In this document: positions 8,292-16,964 of the stretch, one piece after another
How the letters are laid out: the number at the start of each line of letters is the position of its first letter
How positions within the stretch are numbered: the stretch's first letter is position 1
Assembly: GCF_008123425.1 (NCBI RefSeq)
Contig: NZ_VSSS01000068.1
Span: 22,092 to 86,091 of the forward strand
From: Bradyrhizobium rifense
GTDB taxonomy: Bacteria > Pseudomonadota > Alphaproteobacteria > Rhizobiales > Xanthobacteraceae
Direction: 5' to 3'
DNA length: 64,000 bases
The notes under the pieces: generated by a model
What the model was told of the DNA's origin: nothing
What the model saw: only the letters and a program-made list of their open reading frames with translations
Databases searched by the model: none
Program-made: the position numbers and the translations under genes

Positions 8292-9459
8292 GGCGGAGTG
8301 CGGTCAGGCCGGTGCTCGGCCTGACCATCGGCTCTCTGGACGGCGCGGCGGCGCCGACCGTGTCGGCCGAAACGGCGTCGCGGCTGCCGAGCGGCTTGGG
8401 CCGCCCGGTGGTCGTATCCCGCAGGGTCTGCCGTTCCACCTCCGAATTGAGCTCCGCGCCGAACATGATGACGATGGCCGACATCCACATCCACATCATC
8501 AGGCCGATTGCCGCGCCGAGCGAGCCGTAGGTCGCGTTGTAATCGGCAAACTTCGAGAGATACCAGGATAACAGCGCCGAGCCGGCGATCCAGAGGACGG
8601 CAGCGGTCACCGCGCCCACACTCAGCCACTGCCAGCGTGGGGCGTCGCGGCTCGGCCCGAGCCGGTAAAGCAGTGCGAGCGCAACAAGCAGGAACAAGAG
8701 CAGGACGGGCCAGCGCGCAATGGCAATGATCAGCTTGCTTTCCGGCGCGAGCCGAAGGTGATCCAGGGCGAGCGGGAAGGCGACCACGGCGCCAACCATC
8801 AAGAGCAGCGCCGCGATGCCGCCGACCGTGAACGCGAGCGACACCATGTTGAGCCGGATGAAGCCGCGCTTCTCGCGTTCCTCGTAGGCCACGTTAAGGG
8901 CGTCGATGATGGCCTTGACGCCGGCATTCGCGCTCCAGATTGCGAGCACAAGGCCAAACACGAAGGTTGTGCCCAGCTCGGCATTGCCCTTGGAGACGAC
9001 GCGCGCGACCTGGTCGCCGATAATCTGGTAGGTGCCCTCCGGCAGCATGACGGCGAGCGTCTGGAGATTGTCGCCAATGGTCTTGGGATCGGCGAATAGG
9101 CCATAGAACGAGACCAGCGCGGTGACCGCCGGAAAGATCGCGAGCAGGCCGAAGAAGACGACACCGGCCGCCGTGGCGAGCAGGCGATCGTCATCGATAC
9201 GGGGATAGGTGCGCCAGAGGATGTCCTTCCAGCCGGCCCAGGGAATCGTGAGAGGGTTCTGCGAAAGACGGCCACGGCCTGGCTGCGCGGCCGCATGCGC
9301 TGGATTCGTCTCGGGGGAACTGGCCTCGGTATTGCGGTGGTCCTGAACGGGGCCCGACTGACCTGAGCCCTGGAAATACCTTTCCGCGGTGAGCACAAAG
9401 ACGGTCGTGGCGGCGACCAGAAGCCAACTGTCGAACTGTCCTGATCGCGGCGTGGACAT
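8278..9459 (-). CDS. YihY/UPF0761 (BrkB) family inner-membrane protein
   Basis: 393 residues with about six transmembrane segments in the BrkB/YihY core, from WKDILWRTYPRIDDDRLLATAAGVVFF to the MWMWMSAIVIMFGAELNSEVERQ segment that marks the family's last helix. An N-terminal extra hydrophobic stretch (about 11-26) and a charged linker precede the core. The family is sometimes labelled ribonuclease BN by historical error; its true function is unknown. Its ATG overlaps the stop of the upstream gene in a TGATG junction, so it is translationally coupled to that membrane protein. Confidence 0.85.
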   Translation of the reverse strand: MSTPRSGQFDSWLLVAATTVFVLTAERYFQGSGQSGPVQDHRNTEASSPETNPAHAAAQPGRGRLSQNPLTIPWAGWKDILWRTYPRIDDDRLLATAAGVVFFGLLAIFPAVTALVSFYGLFADPKTIGDNLQTLAVMLPEGTYQIIGDQVARVVSKGNAELGTTFVFGLVLAIWSANAGVKAIIDALNVAYEEREKRGFIRLNMVSLAFTVGGIAALLLMVGAVVAFPLALDHLRLAPESKLIIAIARWPVLLLFLLVALALLYRLGPSRDAPRWQWLSVGAVTAAVLWIAGSALLSWYLSKFADYNATYGSLGAAIGLMMWMWMSAIVIMFGAELNSEVERQTLRDTTTGRPKPLGSRDAVSADTVGAAAPSREPMVRPSTGLTALRLSAW

Positions 9460-10058
9460 CAGGTGTCCAAACGATGGCTACGGGGCTTCCGCCGCGCCAC
9501 TGTCACGCCCAACAGTCCGGCGGCCGCGACCATCAAGCCGAGCTGAAGTGAGCGATTGCTGCGAAGTGGCTTCGCCATGCTGCCCCTACCTCTTGCACCC
9601 GGTTTTTCGTCTGGCCCGAGCGGCACCAAAGGGATCGCCGTCGCGACTTCTTTCACCGCCTGCTTGACCGTTCCGCGCGGAATGCGCGGGGTGACGATCG
9701 CCACGCGCAGGCGACTGGCGAGCGGCACGATCGGCCTTGTGCGGCGGTTCATTTGCGCCGTCGCCACCCCGGCGCAGGCTGCGGCCAGCACCAGCAGCAC
9801 GGCTGCGACGGCGCCAAAGCCCCAGAATTGTCCGTAGGTGATGGCGATCCAGCGGTAGAGCGCGATCAGGCCGACAAAGAAGGCCGCAATCAGGAACAGC
9901 CCGGCCACTGCGAACAGTCCCGCCGCGACCGCGTAGGACGTTACGCGTCCCGTGGTCTGGTTGGTGCGATCACGCAGATACGACTGCGCCGCGCGCTTGA
10001 GATGGTTGAGTTTCAGCGCCATGCCGGCGCGCAGCAATTCGCCCGATGGCGCGAGCAT
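9459..10058 (-). CDS. Small membrane protein, holin-superfamily-III-like
   Basis: 199 residues. Two adjacent transmembrane helices (about 45-68 and 78-101) follow a short basic N-terminus, and a third hydrophobic stretch lies near the C-terminus (LGLMVAAAGLLGVTV). The two-helix core with the flanking QMNRR resembles the YqjE/DUF1469 'phage holin III' family found near stress genes, but I am not certain of that. The ATG at 10058 has GGAGG 8 bases upstream. It forms an operon with the YihY protein. No phage genes are nearby, so this is not evidence of a prophage. Confidence 0.6.
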   Translation of the reverse strand: MLAPSGELLRAGMALKLNHLKRAAQSYLRDRTNQTTGRVTSYAVAAGLFAVAGLFLIAAFFVGLIALYRWIAITYGQFWGFGAVAAVLLVLAAACAGVATAQMNRRTRPIVPLASRLRVAIVTPRIPRGTVKQAVKEVATAIPLVPLGPDEKPGARGRGSMAKPLRSNRSLQLGLMVAAAGLLGVTVARRKPRSHRLDT

Positions 10059-10138
10059 GCGGACATCCTCCGAGAGCGAGAAAATTCGTCGGGGGATGAA
10101 CGTGGCGGAATTTGACTTGTTCCGCCGCGCGTGGCGGA

Positions 10139-11098
10139 TCAGCCGAGATCGGCGGCCGCGATCCAGAACACCTCGCCCTCGGACTCCTCGGTGTCAAGCC
10201 AGAGCAGCGGCAGTTCCGGAAAGGCCTCGTCGACCAGCTCGCGGCCACGGCCGATCTCGCAAAGGAGGCCGCCATCGGGCGTGAGATGGTTGGGCGCTTC
10301 GTGCAGGATACGGCGAACCACGTCGAGGCCGTCCAGGCCGCCGTCGAAGGCGAGCCTTGGCTCGGCCCGGCACTCCGGCGGAAGCGCGGCCATGCCTTCC
10401 GCGTCGACGTAAGGCGGGTTGGTGATGATCAGATCGTATTTGTTGGCGCCGAGCGGCGCGAACAGATCGCCGCGATGGAGCGTGATCCGCTCATCCAGCT
10501 CATGTTCCCCGACATTGCGCGCGGCGACTTCGAGCGCGCCCTTGGAGATGTCGACGGCATCGACCATGGTATTCGGGAAATGATGCGCGGCGAGGATCGC
10601 GAGGCATCCCGATCCCGTGCAGAGATCGAGCACGCGCTCGACGGCCGTGGGATCGTCGATCAGCGAACCCACCTCGCCGTCGCCGCCGAAATGCGACTCC
10701 AGGAGCTCGCCGATGAAGGAACGCGGAACGATGACCCGCTCGTCGACATAGAAGGGCAGGCCGCGCATGTAGATCTTGTTGACGAGATAGGCGGTCGGTT
10801 TGCGCGTCGTCACGCGCTTGTGGATGAGGTCGAGCAGGGTCTTGCCTTCCGCAGCGGTGACGCAGGCATGGCCAAAGATCTCGAACTGGTCCGGAAGCAG
10901 GTGCAGGGCCTCGCAGACCAGGAAGACGGCTTCCGCGACCGGATCGGTCGTGCCGTGGGCAAAGGCAAGTTTCGCCTCGACGAAGCGGCTGACCGCATAG
11001 CGGACGAAATCGATCAGCGTGAGCAGCTCGCCGCGGCCGACCTTCGCGAGTTTTGGCACGGCGCGGCCGCGCGTGGTCTTTCTCACAGCTCGTGCCAT
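10139..11098 (-). CDS. prmB: Ribosomal protein L3 N5-glutamine methyltransferase
   Basis: 319 residues. It methylates a glutamine of ribosomal protein L3 during 50S assembly. The SAM motif is VLDLCTGSGCLAILAA, and the catalytic NPPY motif is in IITNPPYVDAEGM, which binds the target glutamine amide. The N-terminal helical domain (LTLIDFVRYAVSRF) distinguishes PrmB from PrmC, as does the PRSFIGELLE segment. Its ATG overlaps the moaE stop (TGATG), so it is the last gene of the uvrC-pgsA-moaD-moaE-prmB series. Confidence 0.93.
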   Translation of the reverse strand: MARAVRKTTRGRAVPKLAKVGRGELLTLIDFVRYAVSRFVEAKLAFAHGTTDPVAEAVFLVCEALHLLPDQFEIFGHACVTAAEGKTLLDLIHKRVTTRKPTAYLVNKIYMRGLPFYVDERVIVPRSFIGELLESHFGGDGEVGSLIDDPTAVERVLDLCTGSGCLAILAAHHFPNTMVDAVDISKGALEVAARNVGEHELDERITLHRGDLFAPLGANKYDLIITNPPYVDAEGMAALPPECRAEPRLAFDGGLDGLDVVRRILHEAPNHLTPDGGLLCEIGRGRELVDEAFPELPLLWLDTEESEGEVFWIAAADLG

Positions 11099-11580
11099 CA
11101 GGATCGGGTCCAGCGTGCGGCGGCCTCGTCGTCACGGGCGTGGGCCTCGACCCAGCCGGTGCCGGTGGCGCTCTCTTCCTTCTTCCAGAACGGTGCGCTG
11201 GTCTTGAGATAATCCATCAGGAACTCGGCCGCCTCGAATGCCGCCTTGCGGTGTTGCGACGCCGTGAGCACCAGCACGATGTTCTGGCCGGGCATGAACC
11301 GCCCGACGCGATGGATGACCGTGACGCCGTTGAGCGGCCAGCGCGAAATGGCCTCGTCGACATGGCGCTTGATTTCTTCCTCGGCCATATCAGGATAATG
11401 CTCGAGCGTGAGCGCCGCGATCTTCGAACTGTCCTCGTCGGCGCGACAGATGCCGGAGAAGCTGACGACCGCGCCGATATCGGTGCGGTTCTCGGTCAGG
11501 AGCGCGATCTCGCGTGCGATGTCGAAATCGTCTTCCTGGATGCGGATGGCGACGGGGCAGCTGGTGACGGTAGAGGTCAT
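11098..11580 (-). CDS. moaE: Molybdopterin synthase catalytic subunit
   Basis: 160 residues. With MoaD it inserts two sulfurs into precursor Z (cPMP) to make molybdopterin in the cytoplasm. Diagnostic segments are GAVVSFSGICR, LTLEHYPDMAEEEI, HRVGRFMPGQNIVLVLTAS, HRKAAFEAAEFLMDYLKTSAPFWKKE (read in parts) and the trailing WVEA. The lysines in FWKKE are the expected catalytic region. It lies 3 bp after moaD. The cofactor is needed by molybdoenzymes such as the CO dehydrogenase encoded later in the window, although moaDE is a general supply gene pair. Confidence 0.95.
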   Translation of the reverse strand: MTSTVTSCPVAIRIQEDDFDIAREIALLTENRTDIGAVVSFSGICRADEDSSKIAALTLEHYPDMAEEEIKRHVDEAISRWPLNGVTVIHRVGRFMPGQNIVLVLTASQHRKAAFEAAEFLMDYLKTSAPFWKKEESATGTGWVEAHARDDEAAARWTRS

Positions 11581-11583
11581 GGG

Positions 11584-11835
11584 CTAGCCGCCGGTCATCG
11601 GCGGAAAGAACGCGATCTCGCGGGCGCCCGCGATCGTAGCGTCTGCCTTGACGTGGGCGTGGTCGATCGCGGTGCGGATCACCTTAGGCTTCTCGAACGC
11701 ATAGGCATAAGCTTCACTCTGGCCGGACAGCCAGGCGATCAGCTCCTCGACGGTCCGCACCGTCGCGGGCGGCTCGATCGTCTCTTCGGCCTTGCCGACG
11801 CGCTCGCGCACCCAGGCGAAGTACTTCACCTTCAT
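11584..11835 (-). CDS. moaD: Molybdopterin synthase sulfur-carrier subunit
   Basis: 83 residues with a ubiquitin-like beta-grasp fold ending in the obligatory C-terminal Gly-Gly (FFPPMTGG), which is adenylated and thiocarboxylated before sulfur transfer to cPMP in MoaE. The N-terminus MKVKYFAWVRERVGKAEE is typical. Its ATG overlaps the pgsA stop by four bases (ATGA), and moaE follows after 3 bases, a tightly coupled order. Confidence 0.94.
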   Translation of the reverse strand: MKVKYFAWVRERVGKAEETIEPPATVRTVEELIAWLSGQSEAYAYAFEKPKVIRTAIDHAHVKADATIAGAREIAFFPPMTGG

Positions 11836-12449
11836 CCCTCATCCTCCTTGATGAGGTGATGGATGCCGGCGCGGAAATAATCGTAGCCGGTATACATGGT
11901 CAGGATCGCCGAGGCCCACAGCAGGACGAGGCCGATCAGCGAGACCATGGGAATGACCTCGTCGCCGGCGGGACCGGCGAGCAGGAAGCCGATCGCCACG
12001 AGCTGAACCGTGGTCTTCCACTTGGCGAGCTTGGTCACGGGCACGCTGACACGGAGCGCGGCGAGGTATTCGCGCAGGCCCGAAACCAGGATCTCGCGGC
12101 ACAGGATCACGATGGCGGCCCATAGCGACCAGCCATGGATGATACCGTCGGCGGCCAGCATCAGGAGGCAGGAGGCAACCAGCAGCTTGTCTGCGATCGG
12201 GTCGAGCATCCGGCCGAACGCCGATTGCTGATTCCAGATCCGCGCGTAATAGCCGTCGAGATAGTCCGTCACCGCGGCGCCGATGAAGATCGCGACCGCG
12301 ACCCAGCGCAGCCACAGCGGGTAGTCCATGATCGACTGCGCGTAGATGCATCCGACCACGACCGGGATCGCGGCGATCCGGCCATAGGTCAGGATGTTCG
12401 GGAGGGACATCGCGCGGCTAGTGGTCCCTCGTGTCGTGGCGATGTTCAT
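11832..12449 (-). CDS. pgsA: CDP-diacylglycerol-glycerol-3-phosphate 3-phosphatidyltransferase
   Basis: 205 residues, inner membrane. It makes phosphatidylglycerol phosphate, the committed step to PG and cardiolipin. The CDP-alcohol phosphotransferase signature DG-x2-AR-x8-G-x3-D-x3-D is complete in TDYLDGYYARIWNQQSAFG followed by RMLDPIAD. There are about five hydrophobic helices. I chose the ATG at 12449 because TAGGACGG precedes it; a second ATG at 12410 (MSLPNILTYGR) matches the usual family start and is also possible. uvrC lies upstream, an association conserved in many proteobacteria. Confidence 0.93.
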   Translation of the reverse strand: MNIATTRGTTSRAMSLPNILTYGRIAAIPVVVGCIYAQSIMDYPLWLRWVAVAIFIGAAVTDYLDGYYARIWNQQSAFGRMLDPIADKLLVASCLLMLAADGIIHGWSLWAAIVILCREILVSGLREYLAALRVSVPVTKLAKWKTTVQLVAIGFLLAGPAGDEVIPMVSLIGLVLLWASAILTMYTGYDYFRAGIHHLIKEDEG

Positions 12450-12543
12450 CCGTCCTACCAATACCGCTCAAGCCTGAAGGTCAACCGTCCGTCCCTTATT
12501 GGGGGGCGGGATGCGACGACCATATGACTACAGCCCCTTTAGT

Positions 12544-14619
12544 TCACCCCGGCTGGGGATGGAAATAGTCGAATATCCTGCGGGCGCTCTCGGCGCTCAC
12601 CCCAGGAACCTTGCCGAGATCGGCGATCGAGGCGCGTTCGATCTCCTTCAGGGTTCCGAAATGATGCAGCAAGGCACGTTTGCGTGACGGGCCAATGCCC
12701 GGAATCTCCTGCAAACCGGCCTCGCGGATATCCTTCTTGCGCAGCTTGCGGTGCGAGCCGATGACGAAGCGGTGGGCCTCGTCCCGCAGGCGCTGGATGA
12801 AATAGAGCACGGGGTCGCGCGGCTCCAGCTTGATCGCCTCGCGCTCCGGCATGAACAGGGTCTCGCGGCCGGCGTCCCGGTCAGGTCCCTTGGCGACCGA
12901 CATCAGCGACACCTGGGTCAGGCCGAGATTGGTGAAGATCTCCCGGACGGCATTGAGCTGACCGCGGCCGCCGTCGATGATGACGAGGTCGGGCCATTGC
13001 GGGAAGTCGTCGTCCTTGGCCTTGGTGGCACTCTCTTCCGGCGGATTGATAAGACGCTTGAAGCGACGCTCCAGCACCTCGCGCATCATGGCGAAGTCGT
13101 CACCCGGCGTGATCCCTTCCGACTTGATGTTGAACTTGCGATACTGGTTTTTGACGAAGCCATCGGGGCCGGCGACGATCATGGCGCCGACGGCATTGGT
13201 GCCCTGGATATGGCTGTTGTCGTAGACCTCGATGCGCTTGGGCGCATGCGGCAGGCTCAGCGTCGTGGCTATGGCGTCGAGCAGGCGGCTTTGGGTCGCG
13301 GTATCCGCGAGCTTGCGGCCGAGCGCCTCGCGCGCATTGGTCAGCGCGTGGGTGACGAGCTCCTTCTTCTCGCCGCGCTTAGGCGTGATGACCTCGACCT
13401 TGTGGCCGGCCTTGATTGAGAGCGCATTGGCGAGCAGCTCGCTCTCCTCGATCTCGTGCGAGAGCAGGATGGTCTTCGGCGGCGGCTTGTCGTCGTAGAA
13501 CTGGGCGAGGAAGGACCCCAGCACTTCCTCCGGCGTGTACGTTTTCTCCGCGCGCGGGAAATAGGCGCGGTTGCCCCAATTCTGGCCGGTGCGGAAGAAG
13601 AACACTTCAACGCAGGAGAAGCCGCCGTCCTGGTGGATGGCGAACACGTCGGCTTCTTCCACCGTGCGCGGATTGATGCCCTGCTGCGACTGGATCGCCG
13701 ATAGCGCGGCGAGGCGATCTCGATAGAGCGCCGCGCTCTCGAATTCGAGCTCGCCGGAAGCCTTCTCCATCTCGCCTGCGAGCTCCTGCTTCACCGCTTG
13801 GCTCTTGCCGGACAGGAAGTCGGTCGCCTCGCGCACCAGCGTCGTATAACCGGGGAAGTCGATCTCGCGGGTGCAGGGGCCGGCGCAGCGGCGGATCTGG
13901 TAGAGCAGGCAGGGCCGCGAGCGACTCTCGAAGAAGGAGTCCGTGCAGGAGCGGATCAGGAAGGCGCGCTGCAAGGCCGTGATGGTGCGGTTGACGGCAC
14001 CGGCGGAGGCGAACGGGCCGAAATAGCGCCCGGGCCGGGTCTGCGCGCCGCGGTGCTTCAGGATCTGCGGCGCCCAATGGTCGCCGGTGATTAGGATGTA
14101 GGGAAACGATTTATCGTCGCGCAGCTGCACGTTGAAGCGCGGCCGCAGCTGCTTGATGAGGTTGGCTTCCAGCAGCAGCGCCTCGGTCTCGGTGGTGGTC
14201 GAGACGATCTCCACGGTCACCGTGGCCGCGATCATGCGCAGGATGCGCGCCGGCAGCGGCGCACTCTGGCGCGCGTAGTTGGACAGGCGCTTTTTGACGT
14301 TCTTGGCCTTGCCGACATAGAGCACGTCGGCATTGGCGCTGAGCATGCGATAGACGCCGGGGGAGGTGGGCGCGAGCCGGACCGCGCGCTCGATCGCCTC
14401 GTGACCGGTCGCCAGCGGCTCTTCGCCGATCGCGCCGCTCTCTTCCAGAATATCCGGCAACCGCGCATCGTCCTCGTCATCGCCACCCGTGGTGGCGCGA
14501 TCGAGGTCGGGCGGCGACGTCTCGCCCGACGTCTCCTGGGGCGGGGCGTCGGCGGTCGCGACACGCTGCGGTTTGCGCGCGCGTGCGTCGTCCGGATTGT
14601 CGGTGGAATCGTGAACCAT
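12544..14619 (-). CDS. uvrC: Excinuclease ABC subunit C
   Basis: 691 residues. It makes the dual incisions in nucleotide excision repair with UvrAB. An acidic N-terminal extension of about 80 residues precedes the GIY-YIG nuclease domain (GVYRMLSANADVLYVGKAKN). This is followed by the UVR motif that contacts UvrB (AALYRDRLAALSAIQ), the RNase H-like C-terminal nuclease (IEVYDNSHIQGTNAVGAMIV; LVIIDGGRGQLNAV) and tandem helix-hairpin-helix motifs (LQEIPGIGPSRKRALL; LGKVPGVSAESARRI). Typical UvrC is about 610 residues; the excess is the N-terminal tail. It is the first gene of the pgsA-moaDE-prmB series. Confidence 0.96.
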   Translation of the reverse strand: MVHDSTDNPDDARARKPQRVATADAPPQETSGETSPPDLDRATTGGDDEDDARLPDILEESGAIGEEPLATGHEAIERAVRLAPTSPGVYRMLSANADVLYVGKAKNVKKRLSNYARQSAPLPARILRMIAATVTVEIVSTTTETEALLLEANLIKQLRPRFNVQLRDDKSFPYILITGDHWAPQILKHRGAQTRPGRYFGPFASAGAVNRTITALQRAFLIRSCTDSFFESRSRPCLLYQIRRCAGPCTREIDFPGYTTLVREATDFLSGKSQAVKQELAGEMEKASGELEFESAALYRDRLAALSAIQSQQGINPRTVEEADVFAIHQDGGFSCVEVFFFRTGQNWGNRAYFPRAEKTYTPEEVLGSFLAQFYDDKPPPKTILLSHEIEESELLANALSIKAGHKVEVITPKRGEKKELVTHALTNAREALGRKLADTATQSRLLDAIATTLSLPHAPKRIEVYDNSHIQGTNAVGAMIVAGPDGFVKNQYRKFNIKSEGITPGDDFAMMREVLERRFKRLINPPEESATKAKDDDFPQWPDLVIIDGGRGQLNAVREIFTNLGLTQVSLMSVAKGPDRDAGRETLFMPEREAIKLEPRDPVLYFIQRLRDEAHRFVIGSHRKLRKKDIREAGLQEIPGIGPSRKRALLHHFGTLKEIERASIADLGKVPGVSAESARRIFDYFHPQPG

Positions 14620-14697
14620 GGTGCGAATTTAAGCGCTGGGGGAGCCGATTTGAAGTTCCGGCCGTGCCGCACGCACAGGATGGCGGCGCAGTTCCCG

Positions 14698-14754
14698 GTA
14701 ACGCTTCCTTAAGTCTGTTAACAGCGCGGTAACGGGTCTTAACAGCCCTTTAAC
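14698..14754 (+). promoter_or_regulatory. Tandem array of three CtrA-type boxes
   Basis: In the divergent uvrC / outer-membrane-protein spacer, half-sites repeat with CtrA geometry (half-site starts 11 bp apart). They are GTAAC at 14698 with TTAAG at 14709; TTAAC at 14718 with GTAAC at 14729; and TTAAC at 14739 with TTAAC at 14750. The last is a perfect TTAA-N7-TTAAC. CtrA is the essential alphaproteobacterial cell-cycle response regulator and recognises this sequence. The orientation and position (118-174 bp before the Omp ATG) favour control of the Omp gene, though uvrC is also possible. Confidence 0.6.
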
Positions 14755-14871
14755 TTAAAACTCTCGATAAATCTTACGCGAAAAAGTGGTGGTTCCGTAA
14801 CCATGCGTTTTGGTCTTGCGCTGCGACGCAGGCCTCGCACCCGGTTGCGGCAAGTTGCGTTGGAGTGTGTG

Positions 14872-15495
14872 ATGAAGGGGCTCGTTGTGGGCGCAGCCGC
14901 GTTGGTTGCAGCCGGCTGGGCGGCTTCGGCAGAGGCCGCCGATCTCAGTTACGGGCAGCGTGCGCCCTATACGGTCAATCAGCCGCTCAATGGCTATAGC
15001 TGGGCCGGCCCGTATCTCGGCGCCAATCTCGGCTATGAATGGGGCTCGGTGAGCAACAATCCCGCAAAGCCCTCTGGCTTCGTCGGCGGCGTGCAGGCCG
15101 GCTACAATTTCCAGAACGGCCCGTGGGTGTTCGGTGTCGAGGGCGACATCCAGGCGGCCGGCGCCGACGACACTTTCGCGCCGTGGAAGTTCTCCAATCC
15201 CTGGTTCGGCACGCTGCGCGGCCGCGCCGGCTACGCCTTCAACAACATCCTGTTCTACGGCACCGCCGGCCTCGCCTTCGGCGAGCTGCGCGCGCAGACC
15301 TTCGGCTGGACGGAATCGCACACCACCGCCGGCTGGACCGCCGGGGTCGGCGCGGAAGTCGGCTTCGCGCCGAACTGGAGCGCGAAGCTCGAATATCTCT
15401 ACATCGATCTGTCGTCGAGCCAGTTCGCAATTACAGGCGTGTCAAACGGCTATAGCGCCAGCGTTGTTCGCGCAGGCGTGAACTATCACTTCTGA
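14872..15495 (+). CDS. Outer-membrane beta-barrel protein (Omp25/RopB-like)
   Basis: 207 residues. A signal peptide (MKGLVVGAAALVAAGWAASAEA, cleaved before ADLSY) precedes an eight-strand barrel-type pattern of alternating aromatic strands (YLGANLGYEWG, GGVQAGYNFQ, WVFGVEGDIQ, LRGRAGYAF, WSAKLEYLYIDL) and a terminal Phe (NYHF) suited to BAM recognition. This family supplies abundant small porin-like proteins in rhizobia and Brucella. The ATG at 14872 has GGAG just upstream and gives a clean signal peptide; a more upstream in-frame start would spoil it. It is preceded by CtrA-type boxes and followed by a strong terminator, so it is probably monocistronic. Confidence 0.88.
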   Translation: MKGLVVGAAALVAAGWAASAEAADLSYGQRAPYTVNQPLNGYSWAGPYLGANLGYEWGSVSNNPAKPSGFVGGVQAGYNFQNGPWVFGVEGDIQAAGADDTFAPWKFSNPWFGTLRGRAGYAFNNILFYGTAGLAFGELRAQTFGWTESHTTAGWTAGVGAEVGFAPNWSAKLEYLYIDLSSSQFAITGVSNGYSASVVRAGVNYHF

Positions 15496-15527
15496 TAGCC
15501 AAAAAAGAAAATACCGGACAACAGCCT

Positions 15528-15556
15528 CCCGGCCGCTCGCGGCCGGGACTTTTTTT
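15528..15556 (+). terminator. Intrinsic terminator of the outer-membrane protein gene
   Basis: Stem CCCGGCCG (15528-15535) pairs with CGGCCGGG (15540-15547) around a CTCG loop, followed by a run of seven T residues (15550-15556). It starts 33 bases after the Omp stop codon and is the clearest rho-independent terminator in the window. Confidence 0.9.
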
Positions 15557-15582
15557 GCGCCGAATTTTTTGAGTCAGGTCCG

Positions 15583-15798
15583 CTAGGAAAGGATCACTAA
15601 ATTGACCGCCTTCGGCCCCTTCCCTTTCTTGTCCGGTTCGACTTCGAATGTAATACGCTGTCCTTCGGCAAGGTCCTTCAGTCCCGCCCGCTCCACCGCG
15701 GTGATGTGAACGAAGACATCGCGACCGCCGTCGTCCGGCTTGATAAAGCCGTAGCCGCGCTCGCCGTTGAAGAACTTAACCGTTCCCGTATTGGCCAT
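15583..15798 (-). CDS. Cold-shock domain protein
   Basis: 71 residues forming a single cold-shock domain, an RNA/single-stranded DNA chaperone. RNP1 is GYGFIKPDDG and RNP2 is VFVHITAVE. The N-terminus MANTGTVKFFNGERG matches CspA-type proteins. The ATG at 15798 has a GGGGGAG site upstream; a longer in-frame reading upstream is not supported. About 250 bp separate it from rlmJ on the same strand, leaving room for the long structured 5' leader usual for cold-shock genes, although I cannot define one. Confidence 0.93.
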   Translation of the reverse strand: MANTGTVKFFNGERGYGFIKPDDGGRDVFVHITAVERAGLKDLAEGQRITFEVEPDKKGKGPKAVNLVILS

Positions 15799-16050
15799 CG
15801 GGAAACTCCCCCTCATTGCTCCTCCGTCGCAACGCAGACGCGCGTCGCGACATGACCGGGCATCACGAAGCCCGGGAGAGCTGGCCATCCTTGGGCAGAC
15901 CCTTCGGTCCGACTGGATCTTTCTTAGGCCTTCACTCCGCCGCAACCATTCGCGGAAGCGGAACGTAAAGCCAGTCACGCAAACAGCATAATACGGTTCT
16001 TTGCAGATTGACTACCGCTACTGCATATTTTTCCCAAGAATGCCGGAGTG

Positions 16051-16911
16051 TTACGGCCTCGGCACCTCTAATCGGAATCTGGCAGGACCACCCTGGCCGA
16101 GCGGCATTTCCAGCTCGTGCAGGATCGTCTTGAGTTCGCTTTGCAACGTGTAGGGTGGGTTGACGATCAGGAGCCCGGCTGAGGTGAGCGCCGCGCCGTC
16201 AAGCTGTGGTGCGGCGCTGAATTCGAGCCGCAGACATTTTCCCGGGGTCTTTGCTGCGGCCGCGGTCCGCGCCACGAGTTGCGCCAGTGTGTCGGTGGCG
16301 CGCCGGCTCTTGGCGGGGTACCAGATTACATAGATACCGGTTGGCCATTTCGCGAACGCGGTGGAGAAAGCCTCGCCGAGTCTTTCGAACTCGTCCTTCG
16401 CCTCGAACGGCGGGTCGATCAGCACGAGTCCGCGCCGCTCCTTCGGCGGCACGAACGCCGGCAGCGCCACCCAGCCGTCGAGATCGACCACACGGGCCTG
16501 TTCGTCGCGTCGCAACACGTCGATCAACGCCTTGCGCGCCTTCGGCTCGAGCTCACACGCCACGAGCCGGTCCTGCGGCCGCATCAGGCCGCGCGCGATC
16601 AAGGGCGAACCCGGATAGACCTTGAGCTCGCCCTTCGGATTGAAGGCGCGAACGATGTCCATGTACGGCTTGGTCAGTGCGACTGTCTCGTTCGTGAGGC
16701 GCGCTTGCATCAGCCGCGCAATCCCCGTCAGCCACTCGCCGCTGCGGCGCGCCTCATCGCTGTCGAGATCATAGAGGCCGGCACCCGCATGGGTGTCGAT
16801 GACGCGGAAGGCGGCCGGCTTGTCCTGCAAATAGATCAGGATGCGCGCCAGCACGATGTGCTTGATGACATCCGCGAAGTTGCCGGCGTGAAAGGCGTGG
16901 CGATAGTTCAT
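16051..16911 (-). CDS. rlmJ: 23S rRNA (adenine-2030-N6)-methyltransferase
   Basis: 286 residues. It methylates A2030 of 23S rRNA. The N-terminal signature MNYRHAFHAGNFADVIKH is characteristic of RlmJ, followed by the SAM-binding DTHAGAGLYDL and the catalytic DPPF motif in LVLIDPPFEAKDEF. The C-terminal LLIVNPPYTLQSEL is also typical. It is a single gene between the cold-shock gene and RNase T2 on the same strand. Confidence 0.95.
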   Translation of the reverse strand: MNYRHAFHAGNFADVIKHIVLARILIYLQDKPAAFRVIDTHAGAGLYDLDSDEARRSGEWLTGIARLMQARLTNETVALTKPYMDIVRAFNPKGELKVYPGSPLIARGLMRPQDRLVACELEPKARKALIDVLRRDEQARVVDLDGWVALPAFVPPKERRGLVLIDPPFEAKDEFERLGEAFSTAFAKWPTGIYVIWYPAKSRRATDTLAQLVARTAAAAKTPGKCLRLEFSAAPQLDGAALTSAGLLIVNPPYTLQSELKTILHELEMPLGQGGPARFRLEVPRP

Positions 16912-16964
16912 GCAAGAGCACTACGCCACACGATGGCCTGAGCAAAGAGGCACGAGAGCCTGAA

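Noticed and set aside
9459..10058. Holin-like protein taken as a sign of a prophage
   Set aside because: The holin-III-like fold is also used by chromosomal stress proteins, and no other phage gene is nearby.
10139..12449. moaDE read as part of the CO dehydrogenase system
   Set aside because: The pair lies 16 kb away in a housekeeping operon with pgsA, uvrC and prmB. It supplies molybdopterin generally, and no direct link to coxMSL is visible.
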